Shown here one piece after another: positions 38,130 through 50,042 of a DNA stretch of 64,000 bases; position 1 is the first letter of the stretch, and each line of letters begins with the position of its first letter. The DNA is taken from positions 1-64,000 of the forward strand of contig JAGYKK010000011.1 of assembly GCA_018401645.1 (NCBI GenBank), read 5' to 3'. Under the pieces are notes generated by a model. That model had not been told where the DNA came from, made no database searches, and saw only the letters and a list, made by a program, of their open reading frames with translations. The translations under genes and the position numbers were made by a program. The stretch is from Mycobacterium sp. (lineage in GTDB: Bacteria; Actinomycetota; Actinomycetes; Mycobacteriales; Mycobacteriaceae).

Positions 38130-38378
38130 GTGGAGGTCAAGATCGGTGTCTCGGACAGTCCACGTGAGGTTGTGTTCAACAGCAACCAGACCCCCGAGGA
38201 AGTTGAGAGCCTGGTTCTCTCGGCGCTGGCCGGGACCGGTTCGTCGGGCGCGGGGCTGTTGGCCCTGACCGACGACAAGGGCAAGCGCATCCTGGTCCAG
38301 GCCACCAAGATCAGCTACATCGAGATCGGCGCGGCCGATGGGCGCCGGGTCGGGTTCGGGTTAGCCCCGGGGGCTTGA
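38130..38378 (+). CDS. DUF3107 family protein TB9.4
   Basis: An 82-residue protein, MEVKIGVSDSPREVVFNSNQ at the start and KISYIEIGAADGRRVGFG near the end, matches Rv3208A (TB9.4), a conserved actinobacterial protein of unknown function. GTG 38130 is the start, behind GAAAGGGG. A GC-rich, partly repeated tail region (38376-38420, TTGACCGGGAGGGCC twice) separates it from convergent fasR. Confidence 0.9.
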   Translation: MEVKIGVSDSPREVVFNSNQTPEEVESLVLSALAGTGSSGAGLLALTDDKGKRILVQATKISYIEIGAADGRRVGFGLAPGA

Positions 38379-38422
38379 CCGGGAGGGCCTGACCGGGGGT
38401 TTGACCGGGAGGGCCCGACCAG

Positions 38423-39100
<678 letters not shown>

Positions 39101-39177
39101 CTAGGGAGCCGCGATGGGGGCCCCGCCGTGCGCGCGCCCCGGAGCACGTGTGCCTCCGGCTATGCCATTCTGGTCCG

Positions 39178-40209
39178 GTGACCAACGAGCCGGGGCCCCG
39201 TGCCGGGGGGCGGACGCCGGTGCTGCGAAGCGGGCCGAATGAGCCACTTCGGGCGCTGCGTGACCCGATGGCGGAGGACTCCGGCCGGCTCAGGTCTAAC
39301 CGCGATGAGCACAGTGCGCTGCGCCGACAGAGTCCGCTGGGTCGCTTTCTGGCCACCTACGGGTGGCGTGCCTATGCGCTGCCGGTGCTGGTGGTGCTGA
39401 CCGGCGTCGTCGGGTACCAGACCATCGCCGGGACCTCGGTGCCCGTGGCCGAAGACACCGTCAAGGGGCCGCCGACGATCGGGTCGGCCGGGACCGCCAT
39501 CATCGGGGCGCCGCCGCGCGGACTCACCCAGTTCGACGCCAATCTGCCGACCGGCGTGCTTCCCGCAGGCGGACCGTTCACCGAGTCCGGGGACAGGACC
39601 TGGCGCGTCATCCCGGGGACCAGTCCGAAGGTGGGCGCGGGCACCGCCAAGACTTTCACCTATACCGTTGAGGTCGAGAACGGCGTCGACACCTCGTCCT
39701 TCGGCGGCGACGAGGGCTTCGCCCGGATGGTGACCGAGACGTTGAGCAACCCGAAGAGCTGGATCCACGACCCCCAGTTCGCTTTTCAGCGGATCGACGC
39801 CGGCACGCCTGACGTCAGACCGGATTTCCGGGTGTCGCTGACCTCACCGATGACGGTGCGCGAGGGCTGCGGCTACGAGATCCAGATTGAGACGTCGTGT
39901 TACAACCCGATCTACGGTCCGGACGGGGACCCGCGGGTGTTCATCAACTCCGCTCGCTGGGTGCGCGGCGCGACGCCCTTCCAGGGTGATGTCGGCTCCT
40001 ACCGGCAGTACCTGATCAACCACGAGATCGGTCACGCCATCGGATACGTCACCCATGAACCGTGCGACCGAGAGGGCGCCCTGGCCCCGATCATGATGCA
40101 GCAGACGTTCTCCACCTCCGACAACGAGGCCACCCGGTTCGACCCCGAATCGGTCAAGCCGGATGGTAAAACCTGCCGGTTCAATCCCTGGCCGTACCCG
40201 ATCGCCTGA
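39178..40209 (+). CDS. DUF3152 membrane-anchored zinc-metalloprotease-like protein (Rv3207c)
   Basis: The 343-residue protein has a charged N-terminus, a membrane helix (YALPVLVVLTGVVGYQTIAG, residues about 66-85) and an exported DUF3152 domain with HEIGHAIGYVTHEPC, an HExxH-x4-H/C-like metal site (here HEIGH) preceded by RQYLINHE. Cysteines in EGCGYEIQIETSCYNP could pair. It is probably an extracytoplasmic peptidase or relative; activity is not shown. GTG 39178 is used. Confidence 0.88.
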   Translation: MTNEPGPRAGGRTPVLRSGPNEPLRALRDPMAEDSGRLRSNRDEHSALRRQSPLGRFLATYGWRAYALPVLVVLTGVVGYQTIAGTSVPVAEDTVKGPPTIGSAGTAIIGAPPRGLTQFDANLPTGVLPAGGPFTESGDRTWRVIPGTSPKVGAGTAKTFTYTVEVENGVDTSSFGGDEGFARMVTETLSNPKSWIHDPQFAFQRIDAGTPDVRPDFRVSLTSPMTVREGCGYEIQIETSCYNPIYGPDGDPRVFINSARWVRGATPFQGDVGSYRQYLINHEIGHAIGYVTHEPCDREGALAPIMMQQTFSTSDNEATRFDPESVKPDGKTCRFNPWPYPIA

Positions 40210-40319
40210 GCGCGTCGCGGCCGACGACCCCGCACCGATGACCCCGCGCCGATCAGGGCCGAGTGTGCGGATTGCGGCGCGGCCGCGGGGGTTTGCGAAC
40301 GAAACCGCACAATGGAGCC

Positions 40320-41501
40320 ATGTCGTCCCTGCCGCCGCTGGTATCCCCGGCCGCGGAACTGTCCCGTGAGGAACTCCAGCGCTACAGCCGCCACCTGCTC
40401 ATTCCCGACGTCGGGGTGCTGGGCCAGCGGCGGCTGAAGAACGCCCGGGTGCTGGTGATCGGGGCCGGCGGGCTGGGCTCGCCGACACTGCTCTATCTGG
40501 CCGCCGCCGGGATCGGCACCCTGGGCATCGTCGAGTTCGACGTCGTGGAGGAGTCCAACCTGCAGCGCCAGATCATCCACGGCAGCTCTGATATCGGCCG
40601 GCCCAAGGCGCACAGCGCCCGCGATTCCCTCGCCGAGATCAACCCGTTCGTCGCCGTCGCACTGCACGAGTTTCGGTTGACGGCCGACAATGCCGTCGCG
40701 TTGTTCGCCGACTACGACCTCATCATCGACGGCACCGACAACTTCGCCACCCGCTACCTGGTCAACGATGCCGCGGTGTTGGCGCGCAAGCCCTCGGTGT
40801 GGGGCGCGATCCATCAGTTCGCCGGCCAGGTCTCGGTGTTCTGGGAGCACGCACCGCAGGGCCCCGACGGGCAACCGCGCGGCCTCAACTACCGCGACCT
40901 CTATCCCGAACCGCCGCCGGGTGCGGTGCCCTCGTGCGCGGAGGCCGGCGTGCTGGGGATCCTGTGCGCCTCGGTCGCCGCGGTGATGGCAACCGAAGCG
41001 ATCAAGCTGATCACCGGAATCGGCGAGACACTGCTGGGCCGCCTGCTGATCTATGACGCACTTGCGATGAGCCACACCACGATCGAGATCCGCAGGGATC
41101 CGACCGCGCCCACGATCACCGGACTGATCGACTACGACGCGTTCTGCGCCGCGGGGCCGGATGTCCCGGCCCCGTCGGGCGCGACGATCACGGCATCGGA
41201 GTTGGGTGAGCTGATGCGCTCGGGGGCGGCGATCACCCTGATCGACGTCCGCGAGCCCACTGAGTGGGACATCAACCGCATCTCTGGTGCCGTGCTGATC
41301 CCCAAAGCGGCCATTGACTCCGGTGCAGCGCTGGCCGGGCTGCCCCGCGACGCCGTGACGGTGCTCTACTGCAAGACCGGCGTTCGCTCAGCGCAGGCCC
41401 TGACAACGCTGCACCGGGCCGGATTCCGCGACGCGGTGCACCTGGAGGGCGGAATCGTGGCCTGGGCCCGCCAATTCGAACCCGACATGGCGATGTACTG
41501 A
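40320..41501 (+). CDS. moeZ: Adenylyltransferase/sulfurtransferase MoeZ (MoeB1)
   Basis: MoeZ adenylates and thiolates the C-terminal Gly-Gly of sulfur-carrier proteins in molybdopterin, thiamine or CysO-dependent cysteine pathways. The 393-residue protein joins an E1-like ThiF domain (VLVIGAGGLGSPTLLYLAAAG, ESNLQRQ, DGTDNFATRYL) to a C-terminal rhodanese domain (ITLIDVREPTEWD, active Cys in LYCKTGVRSAQ). It matches Rv3206c; the frame is intact. Confidence 0.93.
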   Translation: MSSLPPLVSPAAELSREELQRYSRHLLIPDVGVLGQRRLKNARVLVIGAGGLGSPTLLYLAAAGIGTLGIVEFDVVEESNLQRQIIHGSSDIGRPKAHSARDSLAEINPFVAVALHEFRLTADNAVALFADYDLIIDGTDNFATRYLVNDAAVLARKPSVWGAIHQFAGQVSVFWEHAPQGPDGQPRGLNYRDLYPEPPPGAVPSCAEAGVLGILCASVAAVMATEAIKLITGIGETLLGRLLIYDALAMSHTTIEIRRDPTAPTITGLIDYDAFCAAGPDVPAPSGATITASELGELMRSGAAITLIDVREPTEWDINRISGAVLIPKAAIDSGAALAGLPRDAVTVLYCKTGVRSAQALTTLHRAGFRDAVHLEGGIVAWARQFEPDMAMY

Positions 41502-41537
41502 CCGATCCTGACACCGGTACGCCTTACCCTGGCCACT

Positions 41538-42392
41538 GTGACCGACGAACGCCCGCCTGAGCATGTCCTGGCGACGTTCGGGGTGAAGTCCGGTGAGCCC
41601 ACCCGCCTCGGCGCGGGCTGGGAGAGCGGTTGGCGCACCGGGGAGGTGGTGCTCTCGCAGGTCACCGATCACGCCCGAGCTGCCTGGTCGGCCAAGGTTC
41701 GCGAGACGCTGTTCGTCGACGGCCTGCGGTTGGCCCGGCCGGTCCGCTCCACCGACGGGCGCTACGTCGTCTCGGGCTGGCGCGCGGATACCTTCGTCGC
41801 CGGGGCTCCCGAGCCGCGGGATGACGAGGTGGTGGCGACCGGCGTCCGGCTGCACGAGGCCACCTCCAAACTGGAACGTCCACGGTTCCTGACCCAGCTG
41901 CCGGTGCCGCCGTGGACCGACGCCGACGTGTTCACCACCGCCGATCGCGCGGCCTGGGAGGAGCGCCCGCTGCAGAGCCTGCCGCTCGGGGCGCCGGCGC
42001 TGCCTGAGACCGATGACCGCCAGCAGGCGCGCGAGTTACTCACTCAGCTGGCCGGGCTGCGAAAGCCGACCAAGGGCTCGCCCCAACTGGTGCACGGCGA
42101 TCTCTACGGCACCGTGTTATTCGCCGGTGCGGCGGCCCCGGGCATCGTCGACATCACCCCCTACTGGCGGCCGGCGTCCTGGGCGGCCGGGGTGGTCGTC
42201 GTCGACGCGTTGGCCTGGGGTGACGCCGACGACGGCCTCGTCGAACGGTGGGATGCCCTGCCGGAGTGGTCGCAAATGTTGTTGCGGGCGTTGATGTTTC
42301 GGCTCGCAGTGCACGCCCTGCATCCGCTGTCCTCCGAGGAGACGTTCCCGGGCCTGCTGCGTACCGCGGCGCTGGTTCGAATGGTGCTCTAG
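41538..42392 (+). CDS. TIGR02569-family phosphotransferase-fold protein (Rv3205c)
   Basis: The 284-residue actinobacterial protein begins MTDERPPEHVLATFGVKSGEPTRLGAGWESGWR. It has an aminoglycoside-phosphotransferase-like late motif, LVHGDLYGTVLF with GIVDITPYWRP, where the kinase HGD-N and DxD residues would be, but the N is not kept. Substrate and activity are unknown. GTG 41538 starts it. Its TAG overlaps that of convergent lipV. Confidence 0.82.
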   Translation: MTDERPPEHVLATFGVKSGEPTRLGAGWESGWRTGEVVLSQVTDHARAAWSAKVRETLFVDGLRLARPVRSTDGRYVVSGWRADTFVAGAPEPRDDEVVATGVRLHEATSKLERPRFLTQLPVPPWTDADVFTTADRAAWEERPLQSLPLGAPALPETDDRQQARELLTQLAGLRKPTKGSPQLVHGDLYGTVLFAGAAAPGIVDITPYWRPASWAAGVVVVDALAWGDADDGLVERWDALPEWSQMLLRALMFRLAVHALHPLSSEETFPGLLRTAALVRMVL

Positions 42393-43180
42393 GCGAGCAG
42401 GTCGCGGATGGCCGCGGCGGTCTCGACGGGTTTGGCCAACGGCACCATGTGGCGGCAGTCCAGGTCCACCAGCGCGAAGGAAGGCCCGAGGATCTCAGTC
42501 AAACCATCGATCAGTCTGGCGCCGACATAGGGTGGATCCGACAATGCCCCGCGGATCAGGATGGTGGGAGTTCGGTTGCGCGGCAACACGATATCGCGGG
42601 CGAGCTCGCTCCAATAGGACATCATCGCCGGAACACAGATCCGCCACCGGTACCGCCCGTCGGGCGATGCGACAAGGTGTTCGTTAAGTTCGTCGTCGAT
42701 CAGTCCGGCCGGTACGTCGGCCCAGGCGGCGTTGACCTTCTCCGCGCGCGCCTGTTCGGGGTCGGGGTAGTCCGGCGAAGCCAGCATCGCCTCGGCGACC
42801 GCGCGCATCCGGTCACCGTCCAAGCCGATCGCCGGGTCCAGCAGGACCAGGCCGGACACCAGATCCGGGCAGGCCGCTGCCAGGTGCAGGGCGATCGCAC
42901 CGCCGAAGGAATGACCCACCACCACCACCGGGTGCACGGCCTCACGTTCGATCAGACCGGCCAGCGCGGCGACGTTGGCGTCGATGGTCCACGGCGCCGA
43001 CCACGACGAGCGGCCGTGGCCGAGCAGATCCGGTGCCAGCACGGTGAATTCGGCCAAATGCTCATCGGCGAGGGTGTGCCAGCGCCGGCCGTGTCCGGTC
43101 AAACCGTGGATCATCAGGATCTGCACCGGGCCGGGCGGGCCGAATCGGTTCAGGTGGAGTTCGCCGGGCACGGACCCCAT
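42389..43180 (-). CDS. lipV: Alpha/beta-hydrolase lipase/esterase LipV
   Basis: The 263-residue hydrolase has the oxyanion segment ILMIHGLTGHGRRWHTLA, the nucleophile elbow VVGHSFGGAIALHL (Ser near residue 93), an acid in the strand-6 region and the late His in DCRHMVPLAKP. It matches Rv3203 (LipV), with a longer N-terminus. ATG 43180 is used. It is divergent from adnA by 60 bp. The DNA repair methyltransferase gene found nearby in M. tuberculosis (Rv3204) is absent. Confidence 0.9.
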   Translation of the reverse strand: MGSVPGELHLNRFGPPGPVQILMIHGLTGHGRRWHTLADEHLAEFTVLAPDLLGHGRSSWSAPWTIDANVAALAGLIEREAVHPVVVVGHSFGGAIALHLAAACPDLVSGLVLLDPAIGLDGDRMRAVAEAMLASPDYPDPEQARAEKVNAAWADVPAGLIDDELNEHLVASPDGRYRWRICVPAMMSYWSELARDIVLPRNRTPTILIRGALSDPPYVGARLIDGLTEILGPSFALVDLDCRHMVPLAKPVETAAAIRDLLA

Positions 43181-43240
43181 GCTGCCAGCCCGGGCTGTTC
43201 CGGCGGCGGATTTGTCAGACCTCCGTGGTGTCATGCCGGT

Positions 43241-46200
43241 ATGGGCATCCTTCGCGTCATGGGCGGGCCGGGCACCGGCAAGAGCACCCTGCTGGTGCAG
43301 GCCGCCGCCGCCCACATCGGCACCGGGGCCGATCCGGAGTCGGTGCTCCTGCTGACGCCCAGCCGGTTGGCAGCCGGCACCCGCGGCGCGTTGACGGCGC
43401 TGTTGCTCAATGCCGGTTCCGGTGAGCACGCGGTGGTGCGCGAACCACTGGTGCGATCCCTGCACAGCTACGCCTTCGGGGTACTGCGCAACGCGGCGGC
43501 GCGCGCCGGTGATCCACCGCCGCGGCTGGTGACCGGGGCCGAGCAGGACGGTGTCATCCGCGAGTTGCTCGCCGGTGACCTCGCCGACGGGCCCGCCTGC
43601 GCCTCGCGCTGGCCGCGGGAGTTACGGCCCGCTCTCGTCGCGGCCGGCTTCGCGACCGAACTGCGCGACCTTTTGGCCCGCTGCGCTCAACGTGGCGTCG
43701 ACCCGGTGGCGTTGCAGCGCATCGGTCGGTCGGCCAGCCGCCCGGAGTGGGTGGCCGCAGGCCGCTTTGCCCAGCAATTCGAACAGGTGATGTTGTTGCG
43801 CGCCTCGGTCGGCACGGCCGCGCCGCAGGCAACCGTCCCGGCCCTGGGTGCCGCCGATCTCGTCGGCGCCGCCCTGGAGGCACTGGCCGCCGACGCCGCT
43901 CTGTTGGCCGCCGAACGAGCCCGGATCCGGCTGCTCCTCGTCGATGACGCTCAGCACCTCGACCCGCAGGCGGCCGAATTGATCCGGGTGCTGGCCGCCG
44001 GAAGTGAGCTGACCGTGCTCGCCGGTGATCCGAATCAGGCGGTGTTCGGTTTCCGCGGTGCCGATGCTGATCTGCTGTCGGCGGATTCACCGGCGATCAC
44101 CCTGACTCGCTCGCACCGCTGCGCGCCGGCGATCGCGCGGGCGATCAGTGGGATGGCGGCCGGACTGCCCGGGACCGGCTGGCGGACACTCGACGGTCGC
44201 GACGACCCCGACGAAGGCTCGGTGACCGTGACGGTGGCCGCGTCCGGACATGCCGAGGCCGCCCTGATCGCCGACAGCCTGCGCCGGGCCCACCTCGTCG
44301 ACGGTATCCCGTGGTCGCAGCTGGCGGTGATCGTGCGTTCGGCAGCCTCCGCCAGAACGCTGGCTCGGGCACTGACGGTCGCCGGGGTTCCCGTGGATCA
44401 ACCGGCGTTGTGCGGGGCCATCAGCGAGCAACCCGGCGCCCGCATGCTGCTGACCGTGTTGGCCGCCACCGAGAACGGCCTCGACGACGACGGGGCCGAG
44501 GCGCTGCTGACCGGCCCCCTCGGCCGGGTGGATCCGGTGACCCTGCGCCAGCTGCGCCGCGCGCCGCTCGAAGGCCAGCAGCAGCCCGACCGGGTTCAAA
44601 GCTGCGCGCGGCACTCATCGGGCCGGCCCCACAGCTGCCGGTGACCCTCACCGCGCCGGTCAAGCGGGTGCGAGCGGTGCTCGCCGCGGCTGCTCGCAGC
44701 CACCGCAGCCACCACGATCCGCGCTACACACTGTGGCTGGCGTGGGAACGCAGTGGCCTGCAGCGCCGCTGGGTGGCCGCCGCCGACGGCAGGGCCACCG
44801 ACAGTGCCCTGGCCGAGCGCAACCTCGGCGCCGTCACCGCACTGTTCGACATCACCGAGGCCTACGTGGCCCGCACCGCCGGTGCCTCACTGTCGGGTCT
44901 GCTTGACCACGTCGCGTGCTGCAACTGCCCTGGTGGCTGCCGATGCCGCTCCCGCGGGGAGACGGTGGCGGTGCTCAGTCCGCATGCCGCTCTCGGGCGT
45001 GACTGGGAGATGGTCGTGATCGCCGGCGTGCAGGACGGACTGTGGCCCAACACCACTCCCCGCGGCGGGGTGCTGGGCACCCAGCGCCTGCTCGACGTTC
45101 TCGATGGTCTCGGCGAGGACGTCTCGGTTCGCGCCCCGTTGCTGGCCGAGGAGCGGCGCCTGCTGATCGCCGCGATGGGCCGGGCCCGCGGCTGCTGATC
45201 ACCGCGGTGGACCTCGCCCATGACGCCGGCGATGAGGCGGCCGTGGCGTCGGTCTTCATCCCAGAGTTGATCCGATTGGCTACCGGCGATGTCGCGGCCA
45301 TCGGGGGGGCTCCGGTCCAAGCCCCGCAGGTGCTTTCACCAGCCGCGGTGGTGGGCCGGCTCCGAGCCGTGGTCTGCGCCCCGGACGGCACGGTCGAAGA
45401 CAGCCGACGCGTCTGTGCCGCAGAGCAATTGGGCCGCCTGGCAGCCGCCGGCGTGCCGGGCGCCGACCCACGTCAGTGGCACGGTGTGGAGCCACTGAGC
45501 ACCGATGAGCCGTTGTGGAGCGGTGGTGAGCACACCGTCACGTTGAGTCCGTCGACGTTGCAAACGTTGTCGGACTGCCCGCTGCGCTGGCTGGCTGAAC
45601 GCCATGGCGGCACCGGAGTTCGCGCGCTGAACTCGACCCTGGGATCGGTGGTGCACGCCCTGGTCGCTGAGTCATCCACGAGTGAGGGGCACCTGGTCGC
45701 CCAACTCGAAGAAGTCTGGGCCGCTTTGCCCTTCGACTCACCCTGGTATGCCGCCAACGAACTCGAACGCCACCGCGCCATGTTGTCGGCGTTCGTCGCC
45801 TGGCGCGCCGCGACCCGCCATGAACTCACCGAGGTCGGCACCGAGGTGGCCCTGGACGGCGTTCTCGTCGCCCCGGCCGACGGGCTGCCCGGAGTCCGGG
45901 TCCGTGGCCGCATTGATCGCCTTGAGCGCGATGCTCAGGGCCGGCTGGTCGTTGTCGACGTCAAGACCGCCAAGAGCCCGGTCACCAAGGACGACGCCCA
46001 GCAGCACGCTCAACTCGGCCTCTACCAATTGGCGGTCAGCGCGGGCCTTCTCGACGGTCTCAATCAACCGGGTGTCGATCAACCGGGAGGCGATCAACCG
46101 GGAAGCGATCAACCGGGAGGCGGCCGACTTGTCTACGTCGGTAAAGCCGTTGCCGCCGGTGGCGCCACCGAACGTGAGCAGAGCGTGCTCGGCCCCGGGG

Positions 46201-46355
46201 ACATGGTGCAGTGGAGCCAGACCGTGCGCGGCGCCGCGGCCGCCACCGCCGGACCGACCTTCGCCGCCCGGGTCAACGACGGATGTTCGCACTGTCCGAT
46301 CCGCCCGACCTGCCCGGCCCACACCGCACCGTCCGGAACCGCGGAGCCGTCATGA
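43241..46355 (+). CDS. adnA: ATP-dependent helicase-nuclease subunit AdnA (several frameshifts)
   Basis: AdnA pairs with AdnB to resect double-strand breaks. Helicase segments: GGPGTGKSTLLVQA, LLVDDAQHLDPQA, DPNQAVFGFRGAD. Nuclease: RLVVVDVKTAKSP with an iron-sulfur Cys set (SDCPLRW, CSHCPIRPTC). The frame breaks near 44,600 (family resumes at GSKLRAALIGPAPQL), 44,905 and 44,960 (a compensated pair) and 45,190 (resumes RLLITAVDLAHDAGD). ATG 43241 begins only a few residues before Walker A, so the N-terminus is short. A QPG-x-D pentapeptide repeat lies in the nuclease domain. The stop overlaps adnB (ATGA). Confidence 0.87.
46065..46122 (+). repeat. 15-bp tandem repeat (four copies) in adnA
   Basis: CAACCGGG-x-x-x-CGAT units start at 46065, 46080, 46095 and 46110 (the last partial). 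They encode QPG[V/G/S]D repeats in frame. Confidence 0.92.
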
Positions 46356-49300
46356 TCTACACCCCGATCGAACTCGCTGCAGCACTGGGACTTCCGGAGC
46401 CCACCGATGAGCAGGCCGCGGTGATCTGCGCCGAGCCCGGCCCGTTGGTGGTGGTCGCCGGGGCCGGTGCGGGAAAGACCGAGACCATGGCCGCCCGGGT
46501 GGTGTGGCTGGTGGCCAACGGCTACGCCGACCCGGGTCAGGTACTCGGCCTGACCTTCACCCGCAAGGCAGCCGGCCAACTGCTGCGCCGGGTGCGCTCC
46601 CGGCTGGCCCGGTTGGCCGGTCATCTGGGGACGGAGGTGACCGGCGCAGCGGGGACTCTCATGGTCAGCACCTACCACGCCTTCGCCGGGGCGCTGCTGC
46701 GTGAATTCGGTTTACTGCTCCCGGTCGAGCCGGACGCCCGGCTGCTGAGCGAGACCGAGATGTGGCAGTTGGCCTTCGACGTCGTCAGCCGCCATCCACA
46801 CCCGCTGCCCACCGACAAGAGTCCGGCCGCGGTCACCGCGATGGTGCGGGCGCTCTCTGATGAGCTCGCCGAGCATCTGGTCGACACCAGCGGGCTGCGC
46901 GACACCCACGTCGAACTCGAGCGGCTCGTACACTTCCTGCCCGCCGGTCCCCGCCAGCGCGATACCGGCCCCAATCGCGCGCTGCTTGGCATGCTTGCCA
47001 CTCAAACCCAGCGCAGCATGCTGGTGCCCCTCATCGACGCCCTGCACGCACGGATGCGCGCCGAAAAGGTCATGGACTTCGGTTCGCAGATGTCGGCCGC
47101 CGCCCGGTTGGCCGCTACCCATCCGCAGGTCGGCGAACAGTTGCGGGCCCGCTACCGGGTGGTGTTGCTCGACGAGTACCAGGACACCGGACACTCCCAG
47201 CGGATCGCGCTGTCGGCCCTGTTCGGCGGCGGCCGCGATGACGGCCTCGCGCTGACCGCCGTCGGCGATCCGATCCAATCGATCTATGGCTGGCGCGGCG
47301 CCTCGGCCACCAACCTGCCCCGGTTCACCACCGACTTTCCGCGCGCTGACGGTACTGAGGCGCCCACCCTGGAGTTGCGCACCAGTTGGCGTAACCCGCC
47401 GCGTGCCCTGCACCTGGCCAACGAGGTCTCCGCGCAGGCCCGTCGCCGCTCGGTCGCGGTTCGCCCGCTGCAGCCGCGGCCCGGCGCGCAGCCCGGCACC
47501 GTGCTGTGCGCGCTGCACAGCGACGTGGTGGCCGAACGCGACTGGTGGCCGATCACATCGCCGCTCGCTTCGACGCCGCCGCCCGCGCCGGACTCGAGCC
47601 GCCGACGGCCGCGGTGCTGGTGCGGCGCAATGCCGACGCCGGGCCGTCGCCGAGGCGCTGGGTGCCCGCGGCGTTCCGGTGGACGTGGTCGGTCTGGCCG
47701 GTTTGCTGTCGATTCCTGAAGTGGCACAGGTGCTGTCGATGCTGCGCCTGGTCGCCGACCCGACCGCCGGTGCGGCGGCGCTGGCGGTACTGACCGGCCA
47801 CGCTGGCGGCTGGGCGCCGGGACCTGGCCGCGCTGTGGCGCCGCGCGGTGGTCCTCGACGGACAGAAGATCGCGGCGGAATCGGTGCACCAGATCGTCGC
47901 CGCGGCCGCCATCGATGCCGAGTCCGCCAGTTTGGCCGACGCACTGGCCGATCCGGGTGCGCCGGAGACGTACTCGACGCGGGGGTATGCGCGGCTGACC
48001 GCCCTCGCCAATGAACTGGCACGGCTACGACATTTCCTGGCCCACCCCGTCAGTGATCTGGCTGCCGAGGTTCGCCGGGTCACCGGCGTCGACGCCGAGG
48101 TGCGCGCGGCGCGTCCGATCGGGTCCGAAGGCACCGGCACCGAACACCTGGATCGCTTCGCCGACGTCGTCGCCGGCTACACCGAACGCGCCAACGCCGA
48201 CGTGACCGGCCTGCTGGCCTACCTTGACGCGGCGGCCATCGTGGAGAACGGCTTGGCTCAGCCGAGGTCGGCGTCGCCGCCGGGCGGGTGCAGATCCTCA
48301 CCGTGCATGCCGCAAAAGGCCTGGAGTGGCAGATCGTGGCGGTTCCGCACCTGTCCGCGCGGGTGTTCCCCTCCACCGGGATGGCGCGCACCTGGCTCAA
48401 CGACGCGGGCGCACTCCCGCCACTGCTGCGTGGCGATACCGGACTGCTCGGGGTGCCGGTGCTGGACACCTCCGCGGTCACCGACCGCAAGGCACTGGCC
48501 GACGTCATCGACGCTCATCGAAATCAGTTGGCGCAGCGTCGCATCGATGAGGAACGCCGACTCCTCTATGTTGCGCTGACCCGGGCCGAGGACACCGTGC
48601 TGCTGTCGGGTTACCACTGGGGCGCCGGTGGTGCCAAACCGCGCGGGCCGTCGGACTTCCTGGTTGAGATCAAGGACATCATCGAGGCTTCGGTGGTTGC
48701 CGGCGATCCGTGCGGGGTGGTCGAACACTGGGCGCCCGCGCCGGCTGCTGGCGAGCCGAACCCCCTGCGCGACAACGCTGCGGAAGTGCTGTGGCCGATT
48801 GATCCGCTGCGGGCCCGCTCCGAGGTCGAGCGCGGCGCGGCGATGGTGACCGCCGCGATGGCGAGTTCACCGCACGACGTGGGAGCCATCGCCGACGCCG
48901 GGGATCCGGAGGGCCTGATCGCCGATGTCGACGCCCTGCTGGCCGAGCGCGCCCGGGTGGGCGTCCGGCGTCCGGTCAGACTGCCCGCGCAACTGTCGGT
49001 CAGCGCGCTCGTCGAACTCGGGCGTGACCCGCTGGCCGCCGCCCGCCGGCTGAACCGTCGACTGCCGGCCCGTCCGGATGCCCATGCCCTGCTGGGCACC
49101 GCGTTCCATGATTGGGTGCAACGGCTCTACGGGGCCGACCGGTTGTTCGACCTCGAGGACCTGCCGGGGGCGGGTGTTCCGCAGGCCACCGACAGCGAGG
49201 AGTTGGCGAAATTGCAGGACGCTTTCACCGCGTCGCCGTGGGCGGCGCGTACGCCCGTCGACGTTGAGGTGGGTTTCGAGATGGCGATCGGCGACACAGT

Positions 49301-49604
49301 CGTGCGGGGACGTATCGACGCGGTGTTCGCCGACGCCGACGGTGGCGTCACCGTTGTGGACTGGAAGACCGGTGAGCCGCCCGCCGACGACGATGCGCGC
49401 CGACACGCCGCGGTGCAACTCGCGGTCTATCGGTTGGCATGGGCGGGGCTGGCGGGTTGCCCACTGGCGCAGGTGCGCGCGGCATTTCACTACGTGCGCT
49501 CCGGGCGCACCGTGCGCCCGGAGGTGTTACCGGATGCCGACGAACTCGCCGGGATGCTCAGGCCGGACGCACTGCTCAGCCGCGCAGGGGAGCGTTGCGT
49601 CTGA
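46352..49604 (+). CDS. adnB: ATP-dependent helicase-nuclease subunit AdnB (several frameshifts)
   Basis: AdnB is the lead motor and second nuclease of AdnAB. UvrD-type motifs: [63 protein letters not shown] and RLLYVALTRAEDT; nuclease motif TVVDWKTGEPP near the end. The frame shifts near 47,545 (resumes VADHIAARFDAA), 47,640 (resumes AVAEALGARGVPVDVV), about 47,810 (resumes VVLDGQKIAAES) and 48,265 (resumes VQILTVHAAKG). Reconstructed length is near 1,084 residues, as expected. The indels look like base errors. Confidence 0.87.
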
Positions 49605-49973
49605 TCCGTAGCGCCGCGACGATCATCGGGATCTGCATCGGCAGCCGGGCCAGCGCCCCGATCCGCATCGGTAACGGCTTGTCCTCCACAGCCGGACCAT
49701 GTTGATGTTGGCCGGGAGAACCGCTAGGAACAACGCAACCGCCGCCGCGGCGCCAAGTCGGCGCGTCCGCGGGACCAGCAGCAATCCGCCCACGCCGATC
49801 TCGGCCACCCCGGAAGCCAGGGTGTAGAACCGGGGGCCGCCGGGCAGTTCGGCGGGAACGATCGTGTCGAACGGCTTCGGCGCCAGGAAGTGGCCCGCTC
49901 CGGCAACGATCAGCATCACCGCCATCCGGTAGGCGGGGCGCTGGCTGGTGGATTCGGCGGAAGTTTCGGGCAT
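49576..49973 (-). CDS. DoxX-like small membrane protein (frameshifted near 49,690)
   Basis: ATG 49973 gives MPETSAESTSQRPAYRMAVM, then helices MAVMLIVAGAGHFLAP, TLASGVAEIGVGGLLLVP and LGAAAAVALFLAVLPANINM. After MVRLW the match moves one frame to VEDKPLPMRIGALARLP and PMIVAALRIRRNAPLRG with TGA at 49578-49576. The span is one base short of a multiple of three. DoxX-like membrane proteins vary in role. The reconstructed end overlaps adnB by 29 bp, tail to tail. Confidence 0.72.
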
Positions 49974-50042
49974 GGTTACATAATGGCGGTGTGCGGCCAT
50001 TTCCCTCGGCAAAACAGCCGGGTCAGTCCATGATGGACACCG

